From Taudactylus pleione (lineage: Eukaryota; Chordata; Amphibia; Anura; Myobatrachidae): a DNA stretch of 64,000 bases. The DNA lies in the NCBI GenBank assembly GCA_031769625.1, contig JAUIMM010000686.1:4610001-4674000 (forward strand), in the 5' to 3' direction. The notes beneath the pieces are model-generated. The model was not told the origin of the DNA, did not search any database, and worked only from the letters and a program-made list of their open reading frames with translations. This document shows positions 11,388 through 22,328 of the stretch, one piece after another (position 1 is the stretch's first letter; every line of letters starts with the position of its first letter). Made by a program: the position numbers and the translations under genes.

Positions 11388-12519
11388 TTAGCCAGTGCTG
11401 TCATCGCCTTTTGGTCCATTTGGCCGGGGTAGGGAGGGAGCCTGAACAGGTCCAGGATGTCCTTCGGCTGGCCTGGCCAGAGGCAGATGTTGTGGCCTCT
11501 GGACTAGGCATAGGGCTAGGCACATTTGGAGGGATGGCTGTTGTTGTGCCAGAGGTGGAGGGTCCTGATGTTCTGGCAGGACAGGAGGCCGGCTCCAACA
11601 TGTGCTGGCGAACGAGCTGCTCCAGGGCATTTGCAATTCTGATGTTTGCCCCAGTATTTTCGCCAGGGCATTTGCAATTCGCACGTTGGCCACAGTATTT
11701 TCCTCCAGGGCGTCCGCCACCCGTAGCAGATTGGCGTCCATCCTCAGCAGAATCTCGGTGTGCTGATCCGTTTTAACATTGAGATCAGTGAGGAGGGCCA
11801 CTGCCTGTGAGGGGGAATGCCCTGGACTGTCTGCCACAGGGTCCCCAGATGGATCTACTGCTTCCTCCCCTGCAGAGCCAGAAGAAATTCTGCGGCCAAA
11901 GCTCACCTCTGGAGCAGACTCATCCGCCTGTGTCTGTGAGAAAAAAGAGAAAAGAGTAAAATTATAATCTAGATATTGTCAAAAACATATTTCTGAGTTG
12001 TTAACATTACAACATTTACCTGGGGCAACATGAGGAGCCGCAAAGTCTGGCATGTCAGTATCCATGTTCGACACGCCAAACACCTCCTCATCCTGCACAC
12101 ACCCCTGGGCCAGCTCCTCCAAATCTGTGAGCTCAAGTGACACAGGGGTGGGACCCCCACCTGTCCCCCCTGCATGCCTAGCCCTATCAGCCAATATTTG
12201 AAGTTGCTCCATCTGTTGGTTAAAAAGTTGGCATTATTCCTGCAGTATTTTGACCTGTAAACACTGTTTACTAAAATGTAGTTTTTACGTACCGGCGTTT
12301 GACCTCCCGGGTTGAACGTTCACACTCACCCACCCCAATGACAGCACTGGCTATGTCGTCCCACAGTTTCCATCTCTGGGTTGCACCCATATTCCTTGGT
12401 GCCTGTGCCAGGTTGTCATTGCACATTTGCACCAAAATCTCCATCTCCTTCCTTGTGAATTGTGGCTGCCTTTTTTTTTGGGCCCTAGTTTGCCTACTAG
12501 GGCCAGCAGCCTCTTCCAT
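11388..12519 (-). pseudogene. Harbinger-encoded Myb/SANT-like DNA-binding protein gene, three exons, frameshifted
   Basis: Harbinger elements commonly encode a Myb-like partner that carries the transposase to DNA. Here exon 1 starts at the ATG at 12519; an upstream GTG is in frame but not needed. It encodes FTRKEMEILVQMC, then KLWDDIASAV and REVKRR, typical of the Myb/SANT-like domain. It ends at a GTACGT donor near 12286. Exon 2 begins after an AACAG acceptor at 12213 and continues the domain as WSNFK in the matching phase. After a few codons the better-looking frame (acidic, DLEELAQG) is shifted, so an indel lies near 12195. A GTAAAT donor follows near 12022. Exon 3 (about 11934-11388, after a CACAG acceptor) has a heptad-like stretch around NVKTDQHTEILLRMDANLL and ADALEENTVANVR, probably a coiled coil. 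The lesion makes it likely non-functional. Confidence 0.75.
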
Positions 12520-13189
12520 GGCATCCTCCACACCTTTTTTTTAAAATGTTTAAAAATATTTTTAGTAAAATGTTTTAAAATGTAATGTTAAACATACGCA
12601 TTTTCCCATAAAAAAAAAAATACTTACATGGCGCCTGTTGGCTAGTACTTTGCTGCTCTGTACTCATTGTCTTTTCTCAATGTAGCAGACTGATTTGGGC
12701 CTTCAGTGATGTTTTTAGACATGCGTCAGCATTATTCGGCCGCATCATTCCTTGTGCGCTCCTATTGTCCGTCCTTAATTTGAGAGGGAAAATAAAGCCT
12801 ATTTATGGCTTGGTGTGACTCCAGTCGAGGTGGCATTTTTGGATTGTTGGAGGTTTTGCAGTGTAGTGGTTTGTTGGTGCTTTGTGGTTGTTTCGAAGGA
12901 GTAGTTGTTATTTGTGATATTTCTGTTTTTTTTCTTACTTTGTTTTTTTACGTTAGCATTTTTGGATTTTTTTGGGCTATTTTTATTTGAATTTTTGAGT
13001 AAGTATTTCAAAAATCCCCCTAAAAAATTAATAGTAAATAGTTTCCAATTTTTTGAATGTTTTTTTTTTTTTACAGTTATTATGGCAGTGACCCAGTGAC
13101 GTTTTATAACTTTGGGATATTTGTCTGTTTTTGGTAAGTGTTTTTGGTTTTATGAATTAACAAATTCGATGTGTTGGTCTTAGCATATG

Positions 13190-13430
13190 TTTCGCTAAGT
13201 AATGTCTCTTTTTTTCTGTGTAAAATCATGTCTTACCACTAAATGTAGCGTACTATTTAGCGAAGTAATGTGTCTTTTTTTAACTGTAAAAGTAGCGTAC
13301 TTTTTAGCGAAGTAATGTGTCTTTTTTTAACTGTAAAAGTAGCGTACTATTTAGCAAACTAATGTGTTTTTTTTTTCTGTGTAAAATCATGTCTTACCAC
13401 TAAATGTAGCGTACTATTTTGAGAACTAAT
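13190..13430 (+). repeat. 47-bp tandem repeat inside Harbinger
   Basis: The word AGCGTACT recurs at 13247, 13294 and 13341 (47-base period) and again at 13408, alternating with TTAGCGAAGTAATGTGTC. It is non-coding and lies between the divergently arranged Myb-like and transposase genes, where their shared promoter region would be. Confidence 0.8.
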
Positions 13431-13666
13431 GTGTGCTTCCTTCTCTAATTTTTCGCAAACTATATTTGTTTTCATTCATAGTTTATTAAATTAATCTTAA
13501 AAATATTTTCTACTTTTGAAATGTAGGTTGGTTTTCACATGACACGTCCCACGCCTGTAAGAATCTTTGGTTTGCTTTGAAAAGATAAGTATATTTTTCT
13601 TAACACATTTGTCTAAAACAATAACTACCTGGCTTAACATTTCAGGTTGATGTTGGTCGTATTATA

Positions 13667-14790
13667 TTGGTCATGGTTCCAGAACCCGACCAACCTCAAC
13701 TTCGTCCCAGGCATAGGCCCCATAGGCGTGCAAGGCCCCAGATATATAGAACACGTGTCACTCTTTTTGGAATGCCAGATGATGAGGTGTTAAGGCGATA
13801 CCATCTTCCGCCACAAATCATCATAGGCACTCTCATTAATAGAGAGTGATCTTGAACGGCAAATTGACAGTTCTACAGCAATACCACCACTTACGTAATT
13901 AATGTCGGTGTTACATTTTTGTGCCTCAGGATCCTTTCAAACCACTGTGGGAATAGTCGCAGGAATATCCCAATCCTCCTTTTCAAGGATCCTGAGGGCA
14001 GTGATGGAGGCACTTTTTAAACACCTCCATCATTTTATTAAAATGCCATTGGATATGGGTTCCCTTAATGTGGCGAAGGCAAATTTTTACCAAATTGCTG
14101 GCTTCCCACACATCATAGGAGTTGTGGATGGCACTCACATACCACTTCAGCCTCCAGCAAGGCTGGAGGCTATATTTAGGAACCGAAAGCACTTTCACTC
14201 AATGAATGTAATGGTGGTATGATGCCTCCCTCCAGATCCTGTCCCTGAATGCCAAATTCCCAGGCAGTGCACATGATTCCTTCGTCATCCGACAATCAGG
14301 GATTTGGCACAAATTAAGCAACCTACAAGCTGGTGATGCGTGGCTTCTGGGTAAGTTGACACCTTCTGTTGAAACCAATGCAAAGCTTGTTACACAATGG
14401 TCCTGATGTTGTTTTTTATATTTTCACAGGAGATAGTGGTTACCCTTGCACGCCCTGGCTGCTCACTCCTTATTTGGTTCCCACACCCGGGCCACAAAGT
14501 CAGTATAATTCCGCACTTACAGCCACCAGGCAGGTGGTGGAGTGCTGTATCTGCCTTTTAAAAGGCCGATTCAGATGCCTCCACCGCTCTGGTGGCGACC
14601 TCATGTATTTGCCGGCTATGGTTTCGAAAATTGTGGTCCTGTGTGGGATATTTCACAACATCGCCATAAGGAGTGGTGTCCCAATGTAGCCAGAGGATGC
14701 CTTGCCTGAGGACGTCCCCCCCGAGGTTGGTCGGAGGTCAGTATGTGGGGGGGCCATACGTGATGAAGTTGTGGCCAGATTTTTTAGGTA
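13667..14790 (+). pseudogene. PIF/Harbinger DDE transposase, degraded
   Basis: An exon after a TTTCAG acceptor (about 13645) starts at ATG 13673. It reads TLFGMPDDEVLRRYHLPP, the usual N-terminal region. A one-base shift at about 13848 and a stop in the codon after IPPLT separate it from ASGSFQTTVGIVAGISQSS and the first catalytic aspartate in GVVDGTHI (about 14120). Another indel at 14220 precedes DASLQILSLNAKFPGSAHDS. An intron from 14350 (GTAAGT) to 14429 (TTTTCACAG) joins cleanly to GDSGYPCTPWLLTPY, the second aspartate. The glutamate is kept in RQVVECCICLLKGRFRCL, although the usual arginine after it is cysteine. After a stop at 14687 a C-terminal tail (GRRSVCGGAIRDEVVARFF) is still readable. 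It belongs to the HARBI1-like family and is clearly inactive. Confidence 0.9.
14350..14429 (+). other. Intron in Harbinger transposase
   Basis: The donor GTAAGT follows TGGCTTCTGG and the acceptor TTTTCACAG precedes GAGATAGTGG. Splicing restores the conserved WLLGDSGYP junction in frame. The intron is short (about 80 bases). Confidence 0.8.
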
Positions 14791-15608
14791 ATTATTTCAG
14801 CAAATTTATTTAATTGCTACAATGTAGACATGTAATATTTTAATGTACACTTTTAACTTTTTTTTTTTTTTTCTTTTTAATCCCTAAAATGACCATAAAA
14901 ATCCATGCCTACTACCTGATCAACACAAATGACTTTATGTGGACACATTGGATATAACTTCGGGAACAATGATTTCTTCTCCTCATTTGTGGATTCATGT
15001 TGGCATGCTACTTCTTCAAACAGTTCCTGATTTTGTTTTTTTGGGAGTTTTGGTGTTGTTTTGACTTGTGTGTGTGTTTTCAATGTTTGAATTTATTGTG
15101 TCAATTCACTTGGTGTTTATTATTTGTGTGCATTAAAACATTTTTTTACGTTAACCAACCATTTCCATCGTAAATTACAACCAAGTGTAACCTATTTCTA
15201 AAAATGCAAAGTTGCTTAATGCCTAATACTGTAATTTCTTAATTTGTAAAGTTTAGTACCCTGCTTTGTCACTAAAAACAAACACCAAAGGTATTATGGT
15301 GAATCAGTATGTTTTCAATTCTAGGCCTAAGCAGGTAGCTTTAATTTTTATATTACCCACACCAAAAATTATTCTATTTTTGAGGTTAATTCTCCAAACC
15401 TATTGGTATTGTTATGTGTTTAATGTGCAAGCTTACATACTTACTTGAGCTTTCGACAAACAAATTTACATTACTTTAAAATTCATGGACAAATAGTAGA
15501 CTTATGTAAGGTTCAACAATCTAAGATTTACACACAAGGAATGAGACTTAAATAAATCCAAATAAACTTTATTTTTTCTAAAACTTTTTTTTTAAAAACA
15601 AAAAATTA

Positions 15609-16452
15609 GTGGCACAGGCTTGCCAAAAGATGGACCAATGAGACCAGCATAGCAATGACATGGCCCCGTAGCTCCATTAATCCAGCATCAAATGCCTCGT
15701 TCCGCCTCTGGTCCTCTGTGGGTTAAAAAAATGTGCGGATTGCTAAAATGACACCTTCATTTATATTTTAAAAAACATCCAACAATTCAGACTATTGCAA
15801 AAAAAAAAAAACAGGTACCAAAACATGTCCAAAACAAAAGGAATGCAAAACAAACAGATTCAAAACAAATAAGGACCCAAAAATAAAAAATAAAAATCCC
15901 CAAAAAACAAAAAAAAAAGGTGCAAAAATACAACATTTGTGGGTAGCGTTAACAAGAAAGACACAAGTGTGAGTGTTTGGACATGTGTCATATGTGTAAG
16001 GGGAAAACATCCTTGACATTGTTTCACAAAGATATATATCAAAAACCATGGAACTACTTTACTATTTTGAACTGCACAGGCAAAAGGACAACATCAACCC
16101 AAATTTAAAAATCCCCCCAAAAAACATAGTTTAAAATGTAAACATACCGGTCAAAATGGTGCCTGGGCCTGGAGCACCGAATTCCTCCTCTTCTGAGGTT
16201 GGCCAGTGGCTCTGGGAAGGAGGAGGGGTAATTTGGGATGAAGTGGAGGGTGAGGAAATGAGAGGGGGGGTTTGAGGGGAGGGGGAAATTGGAGGGATGG
16301 TAAGGTGAGGAGAGGGAGGGGACTGACGGGCGGCAAGGTCTGGGATGGAGGGGGAATTTGGGGAAGAGTGGGCAGAGGATGTTTGGGTGGGAGTGGGGGA
16401 TAGGGGTCGAGACACCCATCTGCGCCGTCTCATTATCCACTCGGCCCCTAAA
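15609..16452 (-). CDS. Third Harbinger gene: spliced Pro/Ser-rich protein of unknown function
   Basis: On the minus strand, an acceptor-like CATTTAG near 16453 precedes an open segment with ATG at 16433. It encodes MRRRRWVSRPLSPTP, then a long Pro/Ser/Thr-rich stretch, an acidic SEEEEFGAPG and GTILT, ending at a GTATGT donor near 16146. A second exon after TTTAACCCACAG (15721) joins in the matching phase and encodes EDQRRNEAFDAGLMELRGHV and a hydrophobic tail VIAMLVSLVHLLASLCH before a TAA at 15609. A poly(A)-signal-like AATAAA lies about 50 bases downstream. An upstream exon may exist but I could not identify it. Unlike the transposase it shows no internal lesion. It resembles the low-complexity plus C-terminal helical tail of Myb-like partner proteins, so it may be the rest of a second such gene. 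I do not recognise a domain. Confidence 0.5.
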
Positions 16453-16540
16453 TGATGGAGAGAAACATATTTAATTACAAAGGTTTTTTCTTTTTTTCTT
16501 TTTTAAACAAAATACCAAAAAAACAAAAAAAAAAACGCCT

Positions 16541-16770
16541 ATACTGTAAACATGCACACGCAGGTAGGTCCAAAATTAACAAACAGGGCTTTGCTGTAAA
16601 CATACACACGCAGGTAGGTCCAAAATTAACAAACAGGGCTATACTGTAAACATGCACATGCAGGTAGGTCCAAAATTAACAAACAGGGCTATACTGTAAA
16701 CATGCACACGCAGGTAGGTCCAAAATCAACAAACAGGGCTGTACTGTAAACATGCACATGCAGGTAGGCC
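16541..16770 (+). repeat. 50-bp tandem repeat inside Harbinger
   Basis: Five copies with an exact 50-base period: CAGGTAGGTC or its variant starts at 16561, 16611, 16661, 16711 and 16761. Each copy also holds CAAAATTAACAAACAGGG and TGTAAACATGCACACG. The array lies upstream of the third Harbinger gene, so it could act as its promoter or 5' leader. That role is only inferred from position. Confidence 0.9.
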
Positions 16771-17280
16771 AAAAAAATACAACAAAATAATAAAATATAT
16801 ATAAACAAACACAAACACTTACTTTCCAATAGTAGCATTCCAAAAAACTTTTAATTTCGAAAAACCATCCCATTGGTCAAACCGTACATATTCTGCGGTA
16901 CAAATGACACGCACTGACAAGAATAAAGTTTATTGACATTGAAAAAACAAACAAGATTGCAAACATGTGAATAGCAATTAAGGTAATTAATATAGTGAAT
17001 GCCATTAATCGATTAAAGTATGTTTGAAGAATGAAATAGCAGGCAATCGAAACTGACAGGGCCACTTCCGGAATTGACTTGTGCGAGCGTTCCCTGCAAC
17101 CAAAGAGGAGACGGACGGTCGCTATTTTGAATGTTTGCTAGCTAGAGGAGGGGTTGGGAGACTATGGGGCGAAAAATTAGCGATGAGCGAACATACGAGC
17201 GAGCGCTTGAATTTAAATATTTCCGCTCGTACAGCGGACGAGCGAATGGCCACTTGCGTCCGGTCTGAATCAGGCTCACA

Positions 17281-18186
17281 GTACAATTATTGGGCCGATA
17301 TCAGGCAGATCGGCCCAATAATTGCATAAGCGAAGTGAGCATTGTAAAACTATGTCCTTATTCCAGTTGTATGTAGTTTTTTTTTTATTGTTCATGTCTT
17401 GTATATTAAGGCATTGCATTTTACTTTGAGATTTTATTGCAACATTTCTAGTTTGCGTGCAGAACTTTTACATAGATCTTTTTTCCCATTATTACCAAAA
17501 ACAGTAGATCTGTAAAAAACATGCCAGGGTGCCTGAGCTGTGCCTCACATCCCAGTTGTCACCTCCCTGGTCTAGTTTTCTGGTTTTACATTCTTTAGAT
17601 AACTGAATAAAAAAAAACATCCTACCTAAAAAAAAGGCAAATAGCTGTATGAAATGTAATAGATGTTCAGTGTGCATGGAATGTGTGCCTTTATTTAAAG
17701 TTTCATCTGTTGAATAGACTCATTGAGATGCCACATCTTGTTTCTCCATGTATCCTGAGGGATTTTGGGCCACCATAAAGGAGCTTCAATAAATCAGTTT
17801 TTCTGCTCACATATATAAACCATAAGCTTGTAAAACTAAGGAATAGAAATGTACCAATAAAAGCTGTCTGTTGCAATGCAGGTAGCATAACAGCTTATTA
17901 AAAATGAATAACTACCACCCTTGCCCAGTCATTTTTAAGATCATTTACTTTGTAGAACGTGTGTGATGTTCATATTTATAATAGCAGCTGGAAGCAAATA
18001 CTTGACCTCTTTAAAGATGAGTAGAATACAGATCATATATTTATTGGAAGCTATTGAATGAAGATTGAGTCACTGTAGGTCATCGGGAAAAGGAAAAATA
18101 ATAATGATTACACTCTGGTGAGGGTTTTTTAAAATTAATTTAAAGATTGAAACTATCAGATATGGTCTGTGTACAGACAATAATCC
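17281..18186. other. Spacer; palindrome at its left edge
   Basis: A hairpin at about 17283-17326 pairs CAATTATTGGGCCGAT with its complement. The remainder is AT-rich sequence without a recognised gene or repeat. Confidence 0.4.
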
Positions 18187-18307
18187 CTTTAAATCGGAAC
18201 ACTCATGAATTACACAGGTTCTGTGACTGGCTGACTTCAAGCCTGCATTTCACCTGGTTTTAATCAGCCACAGAACCTGTGTAATTCATGAGTGTCCCAG
18301 TTTAAAG
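18187..18307. mobile_element. 121-bp foldback MITE
   Basis: The left arm (CTTTAAATCGGAACACTCAT, then GAATTACACAGGTTCTGTG) is matched in reverse complement by the right arm ending CATGAGTGTCCCAGTTTAAAG. About 45 bases pair on each side of a 30-base spacer. It is non-coding. The TTTAAA at each edge belongs to the inverted repeat, and I could not separate a target duplication from it. Confidence 0.8.
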
Positions 18308-18629
18308 AGATAGTATGGTAAGCCTATCAATAGCTTTATTTAACAGCCATATATTTGGTGCTGTGAATATGACCATTGACACACAATAAAGTAAAGTGAA
18401 GGCACAAATTGTTGGAATATTTGATCACAATATCTATATGGTTTGGGCATTGGTGATTTCCAAGAAGAAAATATTAATATTGAACCTGTGCAAAATCTTT
18501 AATGTTGTATTTTTTATTTTTAAGAAGAGTGAAACCATGTAAATGGTTATGGGAGGAAACCCATTGGTTCAATGACCCCATGCCCAGTAGCATTTGTAGA
18601 GGTTGGCATTGTGGCATGAGGTTGGCATT

Positions 18630-19040
18630 CTCATGGCAGGATACAGTCAGTATCCTGGAGGCCGCGATGCCGCCGCTATTACCAGTGGTGAAATCCCGAT
18701 GCTTCTCAAGATACCTATGCCAGCAGCCCGACTGCTGGGATACCAAATGTAAGTAGCAGGGTGGGGGGGAGGGTTAGGTTTATGGGTTAGGGTTAGGCAC
18801 TAGGGGGCGGGTTAGGGTCAGGCACTAAGGTGGAGGGTTAGGTTTAGGGTGCGGGGAGGGGAAGGGGAATTTAGGTTCAGGCACTAGGGGGGTGGTTAGG
18901 CACCAAAGAGGGAGGGTTAGGGTAGGGAGAGGGGGAGGGTTAGCATACCGAACAACAAGTGTTGGTATGCTAGCGCTGCCGGGATGCCGGTGTCGAGATT
19001 CTGACAGCCGGGAACCTGACTGCCAGCATCCCATACCCAA
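18630..19040. mobile_element. Small non-autonomous element with GGTTAGG-rich core, copy 2
   Basis: Same architecture as 681-1203: a GC-rich palindromic left end around GCGATGCCGCCGC, a core of GGTTAGG and GGCACTAGGGGG units (18770-18940), and a right end with GGGATGCCGG and CAGCATCCC. No coding capacity. Two copies in one 64-kb window suggest a dispersed family. Confidence 0.6.
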
Positions 19041-19956
19041 CCCCTCATGGCATCTGCTTTTTTTATTTGGGTTAAGTTAGGTATTCTACATTAACCCAAC
19101 CTGGAAGCAAGTGCGTTTTAATAACCTCATTTATAATCATTAGTCATTTAGCAAAATGCTGCTTATTTTAATTATTATTATTATTGTGATTAGTGTTATT
19201 ATCCAGTTTATATAAAGCTCCAGAAATGTATGTATCACTGTACAATGTATAAAAAGATGCTGACACAACAAAACCCAAGTAGCATGCTCAACACGTAGGT
19301 GTGTAAGGGTTATCTGCACAAAGCCTAAAATTAGCTTACAGTGCTTATTAAGTTGTAATAGAATGGTTATAAAGAAGAAGTACATTTTACCTTCATGGTT
19401 CATAACTGACATCATCACTTACTATCCACGTGGACATAGAGCGGGAATAGTAACCTGTGGCAAGCAAAGCAAGCCACCATGCTCGAAGCGTGGTGAACGA
19501 AGTGAGCCCGCGAGGGTACAAATTTATACTATTAGTGGCCAGATGAGTCAGTTGAGACAAAATAACAGCACTGTCAGGGCATGGGACCGCACTTCCGCCC
19601 TCACTGATGTCATGTCTGGGTCCTTAAGCTGAAGGAGAAATAAACTCAACCATATCCTTACCTCCATCCGGGATGTAGCGCTTATCATGGGTCTCACGCT
19701 GCGGTGTAGGGGAGTCAGTGTATGGGTGTAAATGACAGCTTGGGTAAAGATTGTAGCACATTTCCTTTCTCACTCCAGGTGCTGGACGCTTCTACGCTGG
19801 ACCCTTTAATGGTGGTTTCTTCAGAGCAATAGTAGTATAGTAGTATGGAGATTGAGGTGCAATGACTCCATAGTTAAATGTAAAAAGTTCAATGGGGCTC
19901 AGGCACTTTAATTACCATAATGGCAAGCTCCTGTAACATGTGGATCTTACAAATAC
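19041..19956. other. Spacer with a possible repeat fragment
   Basis: A GC-rich patch at about 19440-19520 contains CGAAGCGTGGTGAACGAAGT and AGCCCGCGAGGGTAC. It looks like part of a dispersed repeat, but no ends are visible. Nothing else is recognised. Confidence 0.35.
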
Positions 19957-19962
19957 ATATAT

Positions 19963-20359
19963 TGATACATCCTAATCTATCTATTGTAGTTAATCACCAG
20001 CCCAAGTTCATTAGTGTATCTCAGACCCTTGCATTACTGAGATCTCAGGAGACAGAATCAACACAAACATCAGTCTTGGTTTCAAGATTCCCTCTGGCTA
20101 TATTTGTGTGTTATGCAATAATATAAAGTAGTGTTCTTACTTTGCAACATATCAAAATACTCTCACATTATATCTCACTACACAGTCCTATTCATAACAC
20201 TATTTGCATGTTTATACATTTCAAGGTTCTTCAGGTCAAAGTTCAGCAGAAATCAGTCTCTGTAATATTATACATTTATAGCTATTAATAACTTAAAGGC
20301 ACACACCATCTTGTGACAAGATGGAGTCTTATGTGGGTAGCTTAATACCAGATTTATCA
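19963..20359 (-). repeat. Old retrovirus 3' LTR
   Basis: It matches 45700-46094 along its length, with scattered substitutions. It contains an internal inverted repeat CCATCTTGTGACAAGATGG near 20308-20330, also present in the other LTR. A purine-rich stretch (GAAAAAAAGATGGGAAAA on the minus strand) lies immediately before it and fits a polypurine tract. Confidence 0.85.
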
Positions 20360-20649
20360 TTTTCCCATCTTTTTTTCAAACTTTACTCTATACTATCTAC
20401 CTAAGAGAAAAACAATTTTGCTATACTAAGTATAGGTATATTTATATATAAGTTCCATCTACAGGAACCCATACATAGGATTACACATTGATCCGTTTGC
20501 CATAAAGCAAGTCCACAGTCCTCAGTCTCTAGTTGTATTTTATTCAGTCCATCTTATCATGAATATTCATGGAAATTATGATATTCTTGCATTGTCCACA
20601 TGTTTGCTTGTCATCCTTAATGAGGCTGGTTCCACAAATGGTACAACTT

Positions 20650-21190
20650 AGAATGTTGTCTTAGGCACAGATGTTATCATAGACTTGAGTCATCATCAAG
20701 GCCTTTAGTGTATTTTCCTTGGAGAAACAACAGTCAAGTGTAAGTAACTTCTTAATCAGAAAAATAACAAGTTTTACAGCAATACAAATGATTACAAACA
20801 AAGCTAAACCTTTATCAATAATTATAAGAATTCCTGATATCCATCTATTGAATTCATTAAACCATTTTGCTGGGTTTAATTAAGAAAACCATTCATTATC
20901 ATCAAGATCATACTCTGTATTACCATGTGTTTTCCTAGACTGGTCTTTCAGTTCCTTGATTTTCTTCATGTGTCCATATATCAGGTCAGAAAAGTTATCA
21001 GTTATTTACATTACAGCCGGCTAGTCTCACTATAAGACACATACCTTATCAAGCAGCTGTAAGGTACTCAAGGATCAGTCTAAACTGTCCTATAACATTT
21101 ACTTTAAATTGCAGGTCATTGAAGATCATCTTAAGTACATCAAATATTTCATTTGCAACACTATCAATCATTTTGGCTAAAGCTTCTATA
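20650..21190 (-). pseudogene. Old retrovirus env, transmembrane-subunit remnant
   Basis: Broken minus-strand frames resemble the transmembrane subunit of the younger provirus. AKMIDSVANEIFDVL followed by QFRLILEYLTAA (21183-21060) parallels its MIDNITEMYDDTF and QHRLVLNYLTAV. NPAKWFNEF, then a long hydrophobic segment around 20780-20860 (ALFVIICIAVKLVIF), is the membrane anchor. Stops and indels separate the parts. The surface subunit is not recognisable between here and the integrase. The similarity suggests the two proviruses are related. Confidence 0.7.
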
Positions 21191-21740
21191 TGGTGAACTA
21201 TACACTGAGTCTAGATATTGCTACTGCTTCATCTCTTGATATACCACTATATATACAGTTACTCAGCTTAATACTTGTAATAAAAACTCAAAGTTTTAAA
21301 ACTAAACTTTAAACTTATAACAAAGTAAAGCAAAATATGCATTTCCACAAGCCTTTGTCTGGCTTGGGACTAGGAACATGTATCTATTCATAATGTCAAA
21401 TTACTCCAACTCACCTCGGATGAAGACTTTACAATCGGAGGCATATATTCAGGTGTCCGTCCCATGAATTTTCACTGAAATAAGGGTACTCGTCAGGATG
21501 TGGAATAAACTTTCAAATCTGGGCTCAATAGCCTTCCTGGTATATTTTCAAATTATCATCCAATCTCCTGTTGTAAACAGTTGGTTCCTGTATCAAGATA
21601 ATGGACTGGAATAGAAGAAAAAACCTAACTATGTATGTTTGTTAATTGTCTCTATAAGATTAATACATAGTACATCATACTTGCAGTTGACCTTTATCAT
21701 GATTTTCTTAACACACTGGAGAAAATCAATTTCTGTTATC

Positions 21741-22324
21741 TTAATTACCTTGGCCATTGTCTTTGCATCTGCTCTCCAACACGCCTACCCTCCAGGCTAG
21801 TGATTGATGAGGCTCGTATAAGAGGACATCACATTCGGAACATTTGGGCAGTGGTATAAAATCAATTTGTATCCTCTGTAAGGAACACTGAGTCTGGGGA
21901 GTACTTTTCAAAGGGGTTGGGACAGTCTTACCAGGATTGTTCAATGCACATATTAGGCATCCTGTTACAAAGGCCTGTGCTGTCTGTGGAAAACCCAGAG
22001 CTATCCAATTACGGTTGGTGATAGCCACCATTGTATCCTTCCCCATGTGCACCTCATCATGTATTATCTGGGCCATAACTGGGTAAAGTGTTTTTGGTAG
22101 ACCTAAACATTGACCTTCCCCCCACTCACCATTTATCTTTAGCTCCTAGCTTTGCTTTTTTCTGCAGCTTGTACCTGGAGCTTTGTGAGGGTACATACGT
22201 CAATCTTGGGGGCGGGATCTACCACATAAGTGGGTTGCACGTGGGAGCAGTGACTTATGGCAGCAACATGTGTGGCCTGGTCTACCAGTCTATTGTCTTC
22301 AGCTTCGGGTGTAGTCTCTCAAGT
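21741..22324 (-). pseudogene. Old retrovirus pol: RNase H end and integrase zinc-binding domain
   Basis: From 22310 down, EDNRLVDQATHVAA fits the end of retroviral RNase H. After stops, MAQIIHDEVHMGKDTM and FVTGCLICALNN (22076-21950) give the H-H-C-C zinc-binding motif of integrase. QIDFIPLPKCSECDVLL (about 21870) covers the first core aspartate. The rest of the core is lost. The right edge (22325-22328, GTAC) is the insertion point of the younger provirus. Confidence 0.85.
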
Positions 22325-22328
22325 GTAC

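Larger units (their letters stand above)
10345..17277 (+). mobile_element. PIF/Harbinger DNA transposon, full-ended, 6.9 kb
   Basis: The left end is GGCCCTGATTCAGAGCC. The right end, in reverse complement, is GAGCCTGATTCAGACC. Both are flanked by ACA (10342-10344 and 17278-17280), the 3-base duplication length of this superfamily. Inside are a DDE transposase on the plus strand (13.67-14.79 kb), a Myb/SANT-like gene on the minus strand (11.39-12.52 kb) and a further minus-strand spliced gene (15.61-16.45 kb). The transposase carries frameshifts and stops, so the copy is not autonomous. The ends also share the subterminal word GCTCGT. Confidence 0.92.

Noticed and set aside
18770..18940. Interstitial telomere repeat
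   Set aside because: GGTTAGG words are interrupted by GGCACTAGGGG units and belong to a dispersed element also found at 860-1100.
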